NCBI GenBank assembly: GCA_028280805.1
Contig: JANQLB010000134.1
Location: 1 to 64,000, forward strand
Reading direction: 5' to 3'
Length of the DNA: 64,000 nt
Origin: Tissierellales bacterium
GTDB lineage: Bacteria > Bacillota > Clostridia > Tissierellales > VENL01
This document shows, one piece after another, positions 8,951 through 18,019 of the stretch (positions are counted from its first letter, which is position 1; every line of letters begins with the position of its first letter). The notes beneath the pieces were generated by a model. The model did no database searches and was not told the origin of the DNA. It worked only from the letters and a program-made list of their open reading frames with translations. The translations under genes were made by a program, and so were the position numbers.

Positions 8951-9820
8951 TTATTCAGAAGTAATATCTTTAAATCCTTCACCTAAAACCTCATGAATAT
9001 CAGTAACCATAACGAAAGCTCGTCGATCTAAACTGTGAATAAGTTTTTTTAATTTCGTTACCTGAGCTCTGTTAACAACACATAAAAGCACATTTCTCTC
9101 TTGTCCAGTATACATTCCTTTACCTTTTAAAAGTGTAACACCTCTGCTCATTTCATTAAGAATATTTTTACCCATTTCTTCCGGATCACTGGATATTATT
9201 AAAAATGCTTTTGCATAACTAAAACCTTCAAGCATAATGTCTATAACTCTTACTAATATGTATAAGGCTATGACAGAATATAATGGAGTTTCAATTTTTT
9301 GATTTACAAGTCCTGATGCGACAACTACAAATAAGTCAATAATCATCATATGAGCTGCAACTGATAATCCTGAAAAATACTTATTAAGTATAGCTCCTGC
9401 TAAATCAGTTCCTCCTGTTGTACCTCCAAACTTAAATACAATACCTAATCCAATACCCATTAATACTCCTCCAAATACAGAAGCTAAAAGTAAGTCAGTA
9501 GTTGCTGATGATTGAGGTATGATTGCTATAAAAAGAGATAATGTCAGTGTGGCATAAAGTGTTTTAGCTCCAAAAGATTTACCCAGAAGTAACACTCCAC
9601 CTATAAAAAGCGGGATATTTACAATTAAATTTGTTGCTTCAACAGAGATTAACCCATTTGTTACTTTTTTTATCAATATCCCCAAACCTGTTACTCCTCC
9701 GGGTGCAATGGTATTTGGGTCTAAAAACATATTAATTGATATTGCCATAATTACAGCTCCTAAAGTTATTGCAGAATAATCTATAACAAAATTATACCAT
9801 TTTTTCTTTGTATTTTTCAT
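8951..9820 (-). CDS. YitT family membrane protein (DUF161 + DUF2179)
   Basis: An integral membrane protein of 289 residues with five or six N-terminal membrane helices and a cytoplasmic DUF2179 domain of about 80 residues at the C-terminus (GVTLLKGKGMYTGQERNVLL). The sequence APGGVTGLGIL and the glycine-rich GGTTGGTDLAG motif are typical of the family. Function is not established. The ATG follows GAGGTGAG. It sits just downstream of the TagA-like gene, with a 30-base gap, and may belong to the same transcript. Confidence 0.9.
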   Translation of the reverse strand: MKNTKKKWYNFVIDYSAITLGAVIMAISINMFLDPNTIAPGGVTGLGILIKKVTNGLISVEATNLIVNIPLFIGGVLLLGKSFGAKTLYATLTLSLFIAIIPQSSATTDLLLASVFGGVLMGIGLGIVFKFGGTTGGTDLAGAILNKYFSGLSVAAHMMIIDLFVVVASGLVNQKIETPLYSVIALYILVRVIDIMLEGFSYAKAFLIISSDPEEMGKNILNEMSRGVTLLKGKGMYTGQERNVLLCVVNRAQVTKLKKLIHSLDRRAFVMVTDIHEVLGEGFKDITSE

Positions 9821-9850
9821 TTGCTCACCTCTAAATTATTTTATTATTAA

Positions 9851-10630
9851 CTATTCAACAATTTTTTCTCTTGAGAATAAAACTAATAATACAAATAATG
9901 GAAGTACTAATTGCCTTTTTATCCTCTTTGGTTCTCTTATTAACCTATAAAACCACTCAATTCCAAGTTTCTGAAATATTTTTGGAGCTCTTTTAAGTTT
10001 TCCTGCTAATATGTCTATCGTTCCTCCATTGCCTATAATTATTTTACAGTTTAGCTTATCTTTATTTTGATTAATCCATAATTCTTGTTTTGGTACTCCA
10101 AAACCCACAAATAATATATCTGTTTTAGATTCATTTATTTTTTCTAATACGTTTAACTCTTCTTGATGACCTTCTTGTCCTATATGAGTTCCTTTAAAAT
10201 ATCCATGGTGATAACCGGCAATTTTTAAATGAGGGTATTTTTTAGTAATATTTTCTGCTGCTTTTTTTGCCGTACCCTCTTGTCCACCTAAAACAAACAG
10301 ACTACATCTATTTTCATTTGCAACTTCTAATAACTTTAATGATAACTCAAATCCAGTTACCCTTTCAGGGAGTTTGTTCTTTTTAACTCTAGAAGCATGT
10401 ACTAAACCTATGCCGTCCGGAACAATAATATCTGCTTGATTAATAATTTCCTTTAATTTATCATTATTTCTAGCAATCATTACTACTTCTGTGTTAGGTG
10501 TAAAAATTACTTTAGGTTTTTTATAATCAAAATCATTAAGAAAATCCTTAACTCTTTGCACAGCCTCTTTCAAGGTAATTTTATCAATGTTTATACCAAG
10601 TATTTTAACAATTTCTTTCATAATCATCAC
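9851..10630 (-). CDS. WecG/TagA/CpsF family glycosyltransferase (GT26)
   Basis: This family adds a sugar, in TagA N-acetylmannosamine, to a lipid-linked sugar during wall polymer synthesis at the inner membrane face. Motifs include TPNTEVVMIARNN, the conserved DGIGLVHASR and LFVLGGQEGTA, and the C-terminal IGIEWFYRLIREPKR. The length of 259 is slightly above the family mean. The start is uncertain: GTG 10630, ATG 10627 or ATG 10621, all with a weak ribosome binding site (AAGGTAAGTGGG). It follows csaB by 12 bases, suggesting shared work on a pyruvylated secondary wall polymer. Confidence 0.9.
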   Translation of the reverse strand: MMIMKEIVKILGINIDKITLKEAVQRVKDFLNDFDYKKPKVIFTPNTEVVMIARNNDKLKEIINQADIIVPDGIGLVHASRVKKNKLPERVTGFELSLKLLEVANENRCSLFVLGGQEGTAKKAAENITKKYPHLKIAGYHHGYFKGTHIGQEGHQEELNVLEKINESKTDILFVGFGVPKQELWINQNKDKLNCKIIIGNGGTIDILAGKLKRAPKIFQKLGIEWFYRLIREPKRIKRQLVLPLFVLLVLFSREKIVE

Positions 10631-10642
10631 CCACTTACCTTT

Positions 10643-11752
10643 TTATCTATCTTCATCATTAATTATTTTCTTAATTGTCCCCTCATTAATGGTTAATGTT
10701 TCTCTTAATTTTTTAGCATTCTTATTAATAATTTGCCTTAGCTGCTGTCTGCTTTTCCATACCTTATTTATCTCATTTATTAAAGCTTCTTCTTCTAAAT
10801 TTTCTATTTTAGAAAATGATTTTAATCCTAAGCTTTCCATAAAGAACTCTACTTTCGGGTCATATGATACTGCTATCATAGGAACTTGAGCAACCGCTGC
10901 AAAAATTAAAGAGTGAAGTCTAACTCCTACAACCAAGTCAAGATTCTCCATAATACTTAACATTTCTTGTACTTCATACTTTTCTTTAATTAAAATTCCT
11001 TTGCCCTTTATCTTAGGTTCTATTGCTTTTAAAACTTTTATATCCTCACTATAATGAAACGGTATAAAAACAATATTTGCATTTAACTGTCCAGATAGCT
11101 TGTCTGCAATATTAACTAATATTTTGTTAATCTTTTCATCATTATTTTTCCAATATCTAAATGCTAATCCAATTGAAGGTTTAGTTTCATCAAAATTTTC
11201 ATAATTATTTTTAAGTATACTAAGACCTTTCTGCTTACCGGTCTTATCAAGACCAATTACAGGATCAGCCGCGACAGCAATATTATCTTCTAAGACTCCC
11301 ATATCAACCAGTTCATTTTTAGAATTGTTGTCTCTAACAGTTATAAAATCAACTCTATTTAAAAGAAAACTGGTTAAACATCTGTTGATTTTTCTTTTAA
11401 TAGGTCCGATGCCCTGACTATACATCATAATCTTCTTTCTAAAAGCAATACCCATTAATATTACTGCTAAATAATAGTATATGCTTTTTTTACTGGTTAC
11501 ATCTTGAAGCAGGCTGCCCCCTCCTATGACTAATAAATCACACTTTTTAACAGCTTTTAATACTCCCCAGAAGCTCTTTCTGTCTATATAAGGTATATTG
11601 TACTTGTCTAAGGTTTTATTAGGTTTTGCAGATAGTACTTGTATTTCTATATTGTCAAGTCTATCATTAAGCTTAGTTATTACTGATTGAAGAATTGCTT
11701 CATCTCCAATATTACCAAATCCATAATAGCCAGCTATTAAAATCTTAGTCAT
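10643..11752 (-). CDS. csaB: CsaB polysaccharide pyruvyl transferase
   Basis: CsaB adds ketal-pyruvate to the secondary cell wall polymer, which anchors SLH-domain surface proteins in Bacillus anthracis. The N-terminal motif GYYGFGNIGDEAIL and the later GVRLHSLIFAA are typical, and 369 residues is the usual length. The ATG overlaps the end of the DUF5693 gene by eight bases, so the two are translationally coupled. A TagA-like glycosyltransferase follows. Predicts an S-layer or SLH-anchored surface proteins elsewhere in the genome. Confidence 0.92.
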   Translation of the reverse strand: MTKILIAGYYGFGNIGDEAILQSVITKLNDRLDNIEIQVLSAKPNKTLDKYNIPYIDRKSFWGVLKAVKKCDLLVIGGGSLLQDVTSKKSIYYYLAVILMGIAFRKKIMMYSQGIGPIKRKINRCLTSFLLNRVDFITVRDNNSKNELVDMGVLEDNIAVAADPVIGLDKTGKQKGLSILKNNYENFDETKPSIGLAFRYWKNNDEKINKILVNIADKLSGQLNANIVFIPFHYSEDIKVLKAIEPKIKGKGILIKEKYEVQEMLSIMENLDLVVGVRLHSLIFAAVAQVPMIAVSYDPKVEFFMESLGLKSFSKIENLEEEALINEINKVWKSRQQLRQIINKNAKKLRETLTINEGTIKKIINDEDR

Positions 11753-13904
11753 TAACCTCTACTCCCTTCCGGTTTTTAAAAAAGCGTACTATGACAGCTA
11801 AAAATAAGACTGCAACTATTCCTAAAATTGACCCAAAAATTATTGAAAAAATAGTTCTGATTACTGATATATAAACAGGTGTCCTTAAGTGACTAAAAGT
11901 ATTTACTATTGAAGCTAATCCAACTGTTGCTGCCAGTGCAAATGGAGCGACAACTCTTTTATTTTTAAATGTTGATAAATATATACATAATATAATAGCA
12001 GGAGCTCCAACAAGAAATTCTTTGAGTCTGGGCCTTGCTATCAAAGTATTTTCTAAAAAGTTTCTAAAAATCATTTCAATATCTGTAGGTTGTATGGAAG
12101 TTTCATGACCTGTTCTAGATATATAAAAATAACCAATTACAGCAGCTATTGAACCTAATATAACATATTTTATCTTTATAGATTGATCCATAAGGCCTAT
12201 AAAATCTTTCTTTAATAGTTTTAAATCAGTTTTCTTAATAGTTTTTCTATCATATCCAAATTCAATTATAAAGATAATTATAAAAAATACTATAGGAGTT
12301 ATTTGACTAGCCTTTACTCCTTTAAAAATATCTACTTCTAAAAGGTATCTTATATCTCCTAAAATTGCACCTATGAAAAGTCCTCCAACTAAAGCTATAA
12401 AAGAACAAATTATCAAAGTAGTAATAGCTTTTGTTATAATTGATTTAATATGCAGTTTTTTATCTGAGTTTAATATAATCTTTTTACACTGTTTTATCAG
12501 GTATAATACACTTAAGCTTGGAAAAATTACTGATGCTGATAAGGCTAATATCTTTTCTGACAATTCTTTGGACACAAAGACCATTCCAGTTATACAGAAC
12601 ATTGATAGTAATAATAATATAATAAATCTCCAGTCGTAGTTTCCAAAAAGTAACATTAATAATAAAACTCCTAATGCTGCCAGACCCCAACCTATTAATA
12701 TTAATCTAGTTGATGATACTCTAAAGTAATCCATAGTACTAAATTCTCCCATAGAGATACCATGGTCATTTAGTCTTACTTTTAATCTATCAAAAGCCTT
12801 TTCATATTCTGTGTAATCAGTCACATACTTGTAGTGGTTAATTTTAAAAGGTCTAAAATATACTAATCTTATATTTCTCTCAGTAATTGCTCTGTAGAAT
12901 GAATTTTCAATTTCTTCAGCACCTTCATAGTTATAAAATTCAAATCTCCTTTGTATATATTCCCAAGTTGAAAATATTCTAACTGCATCATATGTTAAAA
13001 ATTCAGTTAACTTCTCTATACCTTCTTGTTCAAGATGTTGCCTTTGGTTAGAGCTTTCAACCAAACCAACTTTTATACCATTTTTATTCATATAATTATA
13101 GATATTGTTAATACCTTCTTCATATCCTAGAATTTCATCGCCACCAAAAATTATAACTGAAGGTTTAATATCATATTGTTTTATTTCTTTTATAAAAGCG
13201 TCTACCAATTCTATTGAATATTCACTATAATTAACAGGTCTTGGCAATACATCTAATCCTACAGATTTTATTAACTCAATCTTTTCTTTATCAAAACCTA
13301 ATCCAATGTCTGCAACCTTTGAAGAATGAAGATGTTTTTTAGATTTAGCAATTTCTCCGCTTACATCAATTAATTTTCTCGAGTCTGTATATAAAGCTTC
13401 TTCCTCAGAACTTTTTATAGTGAATAAATACTCATCTGAGGTAGTAATTTTATTCCAAAATTCTTCAGGATATCTCTCCTCCAGCCCCTCAAGAATAAAA
13501 TCAGCTGCTTCCACAGATTTGGTTATTACAACTAAATCATAATCTCCTATTTTATCTCTTTCAAACATTCTAACCAATTCATCCGCATAATTTTCTTTCC
13601 AGTTTACATCAGTTCTAATATTCTTAAAAACTTCTACCTGCAATTCTTTTCCATCTTCTGTTAAAGTATTAAAGGTTTCTTCATTTAGTGCTACCGAAGA
13701 AACACCTAAGTCTCTAAATTTCTCTAACCACCACTTTAAATCCTCGTCCGATTGTAAAGCTAACTTCTTTACTTCATTATAATCTAATGTAAATTCTACA
13801 GTCTTATTTTCTGATTCAATGCTTACACGTTGAAATATTGTAACCATAGTAGTAAACAGTCCTACAATTATTATTATAAATAGAAATAAATTACTCTTTT
13901 TCAT
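11745..13904 (-). CDS. DUF5693 multi-pass membrane protein
   Basis: A 719-residue protein with an N-terminal anchor (LFLFIIIIVGLFTTMVTIF), an extracytoplasmic region of about 370 residues, then around ten membrane helices. This matches the DUF5693 family, which travels with csaB in Clostridia but has no proven function. The extracytoplasmic part has a sugar-hydrolase-like flavour (LVESSNQRQHLEQEG) but I see no catalytic signature. The end overlaps csaB by eight bases. A role in assembling or exporting the pyruvylated wall polymer is an inference from that context only. Confidence 0.8.
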   Translation of the reverse strand: MKKSNLFLFIIIIVGLFTTMVTIFQRVSIESENKTVEFTLDYNEVKKLALQSDEDLKWWLEKFRDLGVSSVALNEETFNTLTEDGKELQVEVFKNIRTDVNWKENYADELVRMFERDKIGDYDLVVITKSVEAADFILEGLEERYPEEFWNKITTSDEYLFTIKSSEEEALYTDSRKLIDVSGEIAKSKKHLHSSKVADIGLGFDKEKIELIKSVGLDVLPRPVNYSEYSIELVDAFIKEIKQYDIKPSVIIFGGDEILGYEEGINNIYNYMNKNGIKVGLVESSNQRQHLEQEGIEKLTEFLTYDAVRIFSTWEYIQRRFEFYNYEGAEEIENSFYRAITERNIRLVYFRPFKINHYKYVTDYTEYEKAFDRLKVRLNDHGISMGEFSTMDYFRVSSTRLILIGWGLAALGVLLLMLLFGNYDWRFIILLLLSMFCITGMVFVSKELSEKILALSASVIFPSLSVLYLIKQCKKIILNSDKKLHIKSIITKAITTLIICSFIALVGGLFIGAILGDIRYLLEVDIFKGVKASQITPIVFFIIIFIIEFGYDRKTIKKTDLKLLKKDFIGLMDQSIKIKYVILGSIAAVIGYFYISRTGHETSIQPTDIEMIFRNFLENTLIARPRLKEFLVGAPAIILCIYLSTFKNKRVVAPFALAATVGLASIVNTFSHLRTPVYISVIRTIFSIIFGSILGIVAVLFLAVIVRFFKNRKGVEVND

Positions 13905-14066
13905 AGGCTTCTTCCTTTCTTATGTATATTTAATAGTTAAGTATTAAGTTTATTAGAAATGTATATATAGTAATGTTTATTATCTTATATAGATTAACTT
14001 AGTTTGTACTATGTCATTATACCAAACTTCAGTATTAGTTTCTACGGAATGTAAATAAAAAAGTAA

Positions 14067-14089
14067 TACTCCATCCGCAGGATGGAGTA
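14067..14089 (-). terminator. Terminator of the 14.1-14.7 kb gene
   Basis: TACTCCATCC-TGC-GGATGGAGTA followed by a T-rich stretch on the minus strand, five bases after the stop codon. Confidence 0.85.
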
Positions 14090-14093
14090 AGTT

Positions 14094-14660
14094 TTAGTTT
14101 ACTTCGTATTCTCCTCTTATCATAATGTAGGCGTCTTCGATTACAACTGCTCCTCTGCCATCACTCCTTGGAACAATTAATAGATGATTTAGAGGAATAT
14201 CGCTGCCAGTTTGTATATCTACAGCTCCAGTTATATCAGAAAGACCTCCAAGCTCACTTCCTACCGCTTTAGCTTTTCCACTTCTTAGAATTATCTCTGT
14301 TCCTGCATTACATGTTAAAATATCACCTTTAGTCAAATGTATTACTTCTAAGCTTGGTCCTGCTTCTGATACTTTACCTTTAAGTTCTTCTATTTGTGCT
14401 TTAAGCTCAATATTTTCTTGTGAAATATCGTCTATTTTTGTGCTGTTATTGTTTATACTAGGTAATAATACATCAACAATTTCACCTATATATTCTTTAG
14501 TTTCTGTTATCCTTTGTTCAACATAACTTAAGGTTACCAAGGGATCACCTACAGTGCCGGGATCTGACAAGGCAGCATTTACCATAGTGGCACAGAATAT
14601 TAATCCAATTAGTATTAATACTGGTACTAAAATTCTTTTGTTCTTTATTAGTTTTTTCAA
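14094..14660 (-). CDS. Exported protein of unknown function with a coiled coil
   Basis: I do not recognise a named family. From a TTG start at 14660, six bases after AAGGGGGAG, the 188-residue protein has a clear signal peptide (KNKRILVPVLILIGLIFCAT, cleavage near VNA), a heptad-like segment (residues 50-95), then a globular C-terminal part with LTKGDILTCNAGTEIILRSG and LIVPRSDGRGAVV. The longer ATG frame at 14693 would place 11 extra residues before the signal peptide and overlaps the Shine-Dalgarno, so it was rejected. Its own terminator makes it a separate unit. Secreted or membrane-tethered location is the only safe inference. Confidence 0.7.
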   Translation of the reverse strand: MKKLIKNKRILVPVLILIGLIFCATMVNAALSDPGTVGDPLVTLSYVEQRITETKEYIGEIVDVLLPSINNNSTKIDDISQENIELKAQIEELKGKVSEAGPSLEVIHLTKGDILTCNAGTEIILRSGKAKAVGSELGGLSDITGAVDIQTGSDIPLNHLLIVPRSDGRGAVVIEDAYIMIRGEYEVN

Positions 14661-14810
14661 CTGGTACTCCCCCTTAAAATAATTTCTATTCATCCATTTT
14701 AAAGTATTCTACAACCATTCAAAAACTCCTGTAATTAATTAAGCTATTTCCTTGGTAATATTATCATATTACTAAAACAAATGAGCCTGGAGTCTTCCAC
14801 GCCCTTATTA

Positions 14811-15158
14811 TTAAAAATCAATTAAACCCATACTAATCTTTAAACAATCATTAACCTTATTCATCATGTCCTCGTCAAAGTGACCTACCTTTTCTCTTAA
14901 TCTTTTTTTATCAATAGTTCTAATTTGTTCCAGTAAAACAACAGAATCTTTGGGAAGCCCGTAATCTGAACAGCTAATTTCAATATGAGTTGGTAACTTA
15001 GCTTTATTAATTTGTGAAGTAATGGCAGCTATTATTATGGTAGGGCTATATTTATTTCCTATATCATTTTGTATAACTAATACTGGTCTTACTCCCCCTT
15101 GCTCTGATCCAATAACAGGACTTAAATCAGCATAGTATACATCTCCTCTTTTAACCAT
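14811..15158 (-). CDS. ndoA: MazF/EndoA (PemK) mRNA interferase toxin
   Basis: A ribonuclease toxin that cleaves single-stranded mRNA at a short motif; family knowledge for EndoA is UACAU. The start [20 protein letters not shown] and RPVLVIQND are hallmark PemK residues, and about 115 residues is standard. I take the ATG at 15158, which overlaps the antitoxin stop codon; GTG 15161 and GTG 15170 are alternatives. It is coupled to the RHH antitoxin gene upstream, and the pair lies downstream of alr as in Bacillus subtilis (alrA-ndoAI-ndoA). Confidence 0.93.
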   Translation of the reverse strand: MVKRGDVYYADLSPVIGSEQGGVRPVLVIQNDIGNKYSPTIIIAAITSQINKAKLPTHIEISCSDYGLPKDSVVLLEQIRTIDKKRLREKVGHFDEDMMNKVNDCLKISMGLIDF

Positions 15159-15438
15159 CACGACTTCCACACCCCGTTAAATTAGCTTCATAAGCACATA
15201 ACTCCTCATAATCTGACTCTATTCCGATTTCAGATAAAGCAAGATTTAGATTGCCCATTTCCCTATAACCCTTTTTAAGGTCTTCTTTTATTTGGATTTT
15301 TTTTCTCTCCCTTATATATAGCTTCATTGCTTCCCTAATAAATTCACTACGATTCCTCTTTTCAATTGAAACGATACCATCAATCTCTTCTAACAAGCTG
15401 TCAGGTAAGCTAATCATAATTCTTTTTGTATCGGCCAT
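15151..15438 (-). CDS. ndoAI: EndoAI/MazE ribbon-helix-helix antitoxin
   Basis: The antitoxin binds the toxin and its own promoter. The 95-residue protein has an RHH N-terminus ([17 protein letters not shown]) and a C-terminal tail that in homologues covers the toxin active site. ATG 15438 is chosen because GGAGG lies seven bases upstream; the frame is open to 15477 but without a ribosome binding site there. It ends inside the first codons of the toxin gene. A consensus promoter with direct repeats lies upstream. Confidence 0.9.
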   Translation of the reverse strand: MADTKRIMISLPDSLLEEIDGIVSIEKRNRSEFIREAMKLYIRERKKIQIKEDLKKGYREMGNLNLALSEIGIESDYEELCAYEANLTGCGSRDG

Positions 15439-15501
15439 TACAGCACCTCCAAAAATACAAGCATTTAATAAAGTCACAATTACCGCATTATATCATATTC
15501 A

Positions 15502-15553
15502 TATATACTTGAGTATATACTTGATTATATATCATCTCTTATAAGTGTGTCAA
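15502..15553 (-). promoter_or_regulatory. mazEF promoter with 12-bp direct repeats (candidate antitoxin operator)
   Basis: On the minus strand TTGACA (15553-15548) and TATAAT (15529-15524) are separated by 18 bases. Over and just after the -10, the plus strand carries TATATACTTGAG, TATATACTTGAT and a partial third copy TATATATC in exact 12-base register (15502-15533). Tandem sites at this position suit autorepression by an RHH protein; binding is inferred. Confidence 0.6.
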
Positions 15554-15627
15554 TAAAAAGCTTTTATTATACTATATTTATGGAAATATTTTGATACAAT
15601 TTGTGATAACTCCTCTTACATTTAATC

Positions 15628-16803
15628 TTATGCTAGTAGATATTCCTTTATTTCTATTATTTCTCCATTCTTCATATAAACTCTTGGTACTCTTCTACTT
15701 ATCATACATACTATCTCATAGTTTATAGTATCCAGTTTTTCTGCTATTTCATCTATATGAGGGCTGTTATTTTTACCATCTCCAAATAAAATAACTTCAT
15801 CTCCAATTTTTACATCTTCTACTTTAGTAACATCTATCATACATTGATCCATACATATTTTACCAATCATTGGTACTCTGTTACCTTTTATACTTACCTC
15901 AGCTTTTCCAGTTAACATACGTGTATACCCATCAGCATATCCTAAAGGCAGTGTACCAACTTTTGTTTTTTTATTAGTTATATATATATGACCATAACTA
16001 ATCCCTGTTTCTCTATCCACTTCTTTAATATTAGACAATTTTGCTTTAAGCGTCATAGCAGGTTTTAAAAGTATCCTTTTACTATTAACTTCTAAAGAAG
16101 GATATAATCCATAAAGCATGATTCCTGCCCTAACCATATTGAAATTGTATTCTGGCAGATCAATTATAGCAGCACTATTTGATACATGTTTTATTGGTAT
16201 GGTTATGCCTTTATCCTCCAATTTATTAATAATCCAATTAAATTTTTCAATCTGTTTTATTGTTGTACTTTTGTCACATTCATCTGCCATAGCAAAATGC
16301 GTAAATATTCCCTCCATCTCTAAATTAGACAGCTTGCTTATTCGTACTATCTGCTCTACTGCTTCTTCTTTATTATAAAAACCAAGTCTTCCCATACCTG
16401 TATCAATTTTAATATGAACCTTTGTTGTAACGTCATGTGCTATTGACAAATCAGATATTGCTTTTGCCTGCTGATAGGTATATATAGTCTGAATTATATT
16501 ATACTTTATTACATCTTCAAACTGGCATACCGGAGTATATCCTAAAATCAGAACAGGTGCATCTATATGATTTTGTCTTAATTCAATAGCTTCTGAAAGT
16601 GTAGCAACTCCTAATCTATCAGCTCCATTATTTAAAAAAACCTTAGATGCAGCTATTGAACCGTGTCCATAGGCATCTGCCTTTACTACAGCCATAATAA
16701 ATGCATCATCTTTTGTAACTCGTCTTACTTCTCTTATATTGTGACCTAAGTTATCCAGATTAATTTCAACCCAGACAGGTCTTATTTGTTGAGTTTCAAG
16801 CAA
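15628..16803 (-). CDS. alr: Alanine racemase
   Basis: This PLP enzyme makes D-alanine for peptidoglycan. The PLP lysine motif AVVKADAYGHG (residues 38-48) and the second-domain start of the active site (GISYGHIY, then KICMDQCMIDVT) are intact; 391 residues is normal. The TTG at 16803 lies seven bases after GGGGG. It follows the GerS-like lipoprotein gene by 18 bases, the same arrangement as gerS-alr2 in Clostridioides difficile and ydcC-alrA in Bacillus. Confidence 0.96.
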   Translation of the reverse strand: MLETQQIRPVWVEINLDNLGHNIREVRRVTKDDAFIMAVVKADAYGHGSIAASKVFLNNGADRLGVATLSEAIELRQNHIDAPVLILGYTPVCQFEDVIKYNIIQTIYTYQQAKAISDLSIAHDVTTKVHIKIDTGMGRLGFYNKEEAVEQIVRISKLSNLEMEGIFTHFAMADECDKSTTIKQIEKFNWIINKLEDKGITIPIKHVSNSAAIIDLPEYNFNMVRAGIMLYGLYPSLEVNSKRILLKPAMTLKAKLSNIKEVDRETGISYGHIYITNKKTKVGTLPLGYADGYTRMLTGKAEVSIKGNRVPMIGKICMDQCMIDVTKVEDVKIGDEVILFGDGKNNSPHIDEIAEKLDTINYEIVCMISRRVPRVYMKNGEIIEIKEYLLA

Positions 16804-16821
16804 TTTTTATCCCCCTCGAAA

Positions 16822-17553
16822 TTATTCGTTCTTTACCCTATAAGGATTTTTATATAATGTTGTATTTAATTCTATAATATTTTCTTTTTTTAATCTTGTC
16901 AACAAATAAGAATTAGTATTATATTGAGCTTCTTTTATAGAGAAATCCTCTTCGTCTAAGTCTATGTTATAATTAAAATTTGAATATAAAACCTCTACTG
17001 TAACATTACCTTTATTATCAAATATCAATAACTTATATGGTAATAGATTTTTTTTATGTATCCATATTTTTTGTGTTTTTCTATAGTGGTTATTACCGGG
17101 AATTTCAATTGAAATAGTTAAGTATTCTTGATTACCAATAGTATCAGAGTTAAGTTTAACTGAGGTTCCTGTTATAGATGTCTTATAAAAATAGCCTATA
17201 AACATATTCTCTTCTATAGAATTGTTAAAATCTTTAATTAACATAGATTGATTAATCTGAGGATGATAAAACCAGGCATTGTTGCCATTATAAATTGTAA
17301 TACAGCCTTTACTGTCCGGAGGATCTAATACCTCTATAATATACTTATCTGGCATTTTATAAACATGTCTATATTTATATGTATTTGATATGTCTTTTGT
17401 GTATAATGTTATTTCAGCTAAACATTGATATGAATTCATGTTATTAAAATGCTTTTGCACCTCATAATATACTTCTTCATTAGTTGGTTGTCTGCATCCT
17501 GTTAATGACAGGATGCAAGATATTATTAAAAACCCAACTAATATAACCTTCAT
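16822..17553 (-). CDS. gerS: GerS/YdcC-like lipoprotein with LolA-type fold
   Basis: A predicted lipoprotein: hydrophobic signal and lipobox LTGC at residues 16-19. The 243-residue length and segments such as YKMPDKYIIEVLDPPDSKG and NGNNAWFYHPQINQ resemble the LolA-like family that includes C. difficile GerS (needed for cortex hydrolysis during spore germination) and B. subtilis YdcC. Position directly before alr supports this. The symbol is by synteny and family resemblance, not proven orthology. The Shine-Dalgarno within the end of the CBS gene is unusually far (about 16 bases) from the ATG, so expression may depend on coupling. Confidence 0.7.
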   Translation of the reverse strand: MKVILVGFLIISCILSLTGCRQPTNEEVYYEVQKHFNNMNSYQCLAEITLYTKDISNTYKYRHVYKMPDKYIIEVLDPPDSKGCITIYNGNNAWFYHPQINQSMLIKDFNNSIEENMFIGYFYKTSITGTSVKLNSDTIGNQEYLTISIEIPGNNHYRKTQKIWIHKKNLLPYKLLIFDNKGNVTVEVLYSNFNYNIDLDEEDFSIKEAQYNTNSYLLTRLKKENIIELNTTLYKNPYRVKNE

Positions 17554-17561
17554 TGTCTAAA

Positions 17562-18017
17562 TTATTCATCTCCTTCTATATTTCTTAATATATCCGCTCT
17601 TGTTATAATTCCTACTAACGTACCTTCACTATCTACAACCGGTACTCTGTTAATCTTTCTGTCTAACATAATATTAACAATATTGTTTATATCGTCATCT
17701 TCATTGACTGTCACTGCCGGAGATGTCATAGCATCTTTAACTTTATATGCAGTCTTTTTTCTTATCTTATCCTCAAATTTTCTGACACTTTCTAAAATTA
17801 TAAAACTTTCAAATAAAGGTAAAAAAGCCGGTACTGAAATATCCTTATCTCTGTATATTAAGTCTGATTCAGATATAATACCTACAACCTCTTTACTATC
17901 ATTAATCACTGGTACACCGCTTATTTTATTGTCCAAAATCAATTTTACTACCTCTTGTATAGTATCTTCCTCTTTTACAGTTATAACTTTTCTTGTCATA
18001 ATGTCTTTAGCTTTCAT
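17562..18017 (-). CDS. CBS domain pair protein
   Basis: A 151-residue cytoplasmic protein made of two CBS domains (MKAKDIMTRKVITVKEEDTI near residue 1 and VKDAMTSPAVTVNEDDDI near residue 92), each ending in a G-I-I-T/S motif. Such pairs bind adenosyl ligands or regulate partners. The ATG at 18017 follows GGGAGG; the TTG at 18032 lies within that Shine-Dalgarno and was rejected. It is within the acpS-gerS-alr operon, two bases from the acpS-nnrD stop. Partner unknown. Confidence 0.88.
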   Translation of the reverse strand: MKAKDIMTRKVITVKEEDTIQEVVKLILDNKISGVPVINDSKEVVGIISESDLIYRDKDISVPAFLPLFESFIILESVRKFEDKIRKKTAYKVKDAMTSPAVTVNEDDDINNIVNIMLDRKINRVPVVDSEGTLVGIITRADILRNIEGDE

Positions 18018-18019
18018 AT

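Noticed and set aside
15628-15640. Terminator between alr and mazEF
   Set aside because: No inverted repeat with a T-run is visible in 15478-15627; some read-through from alr is likely despite the mazEF promoter.
16118-16378. Plus-strand ORFs inside alr, ftsE, lon-like, csaB, mtnA, AtuA and similar genes
   Set aside because: They lie antisense or out of frame to well-supported genes, lack ribosome binding sites and show no domain.
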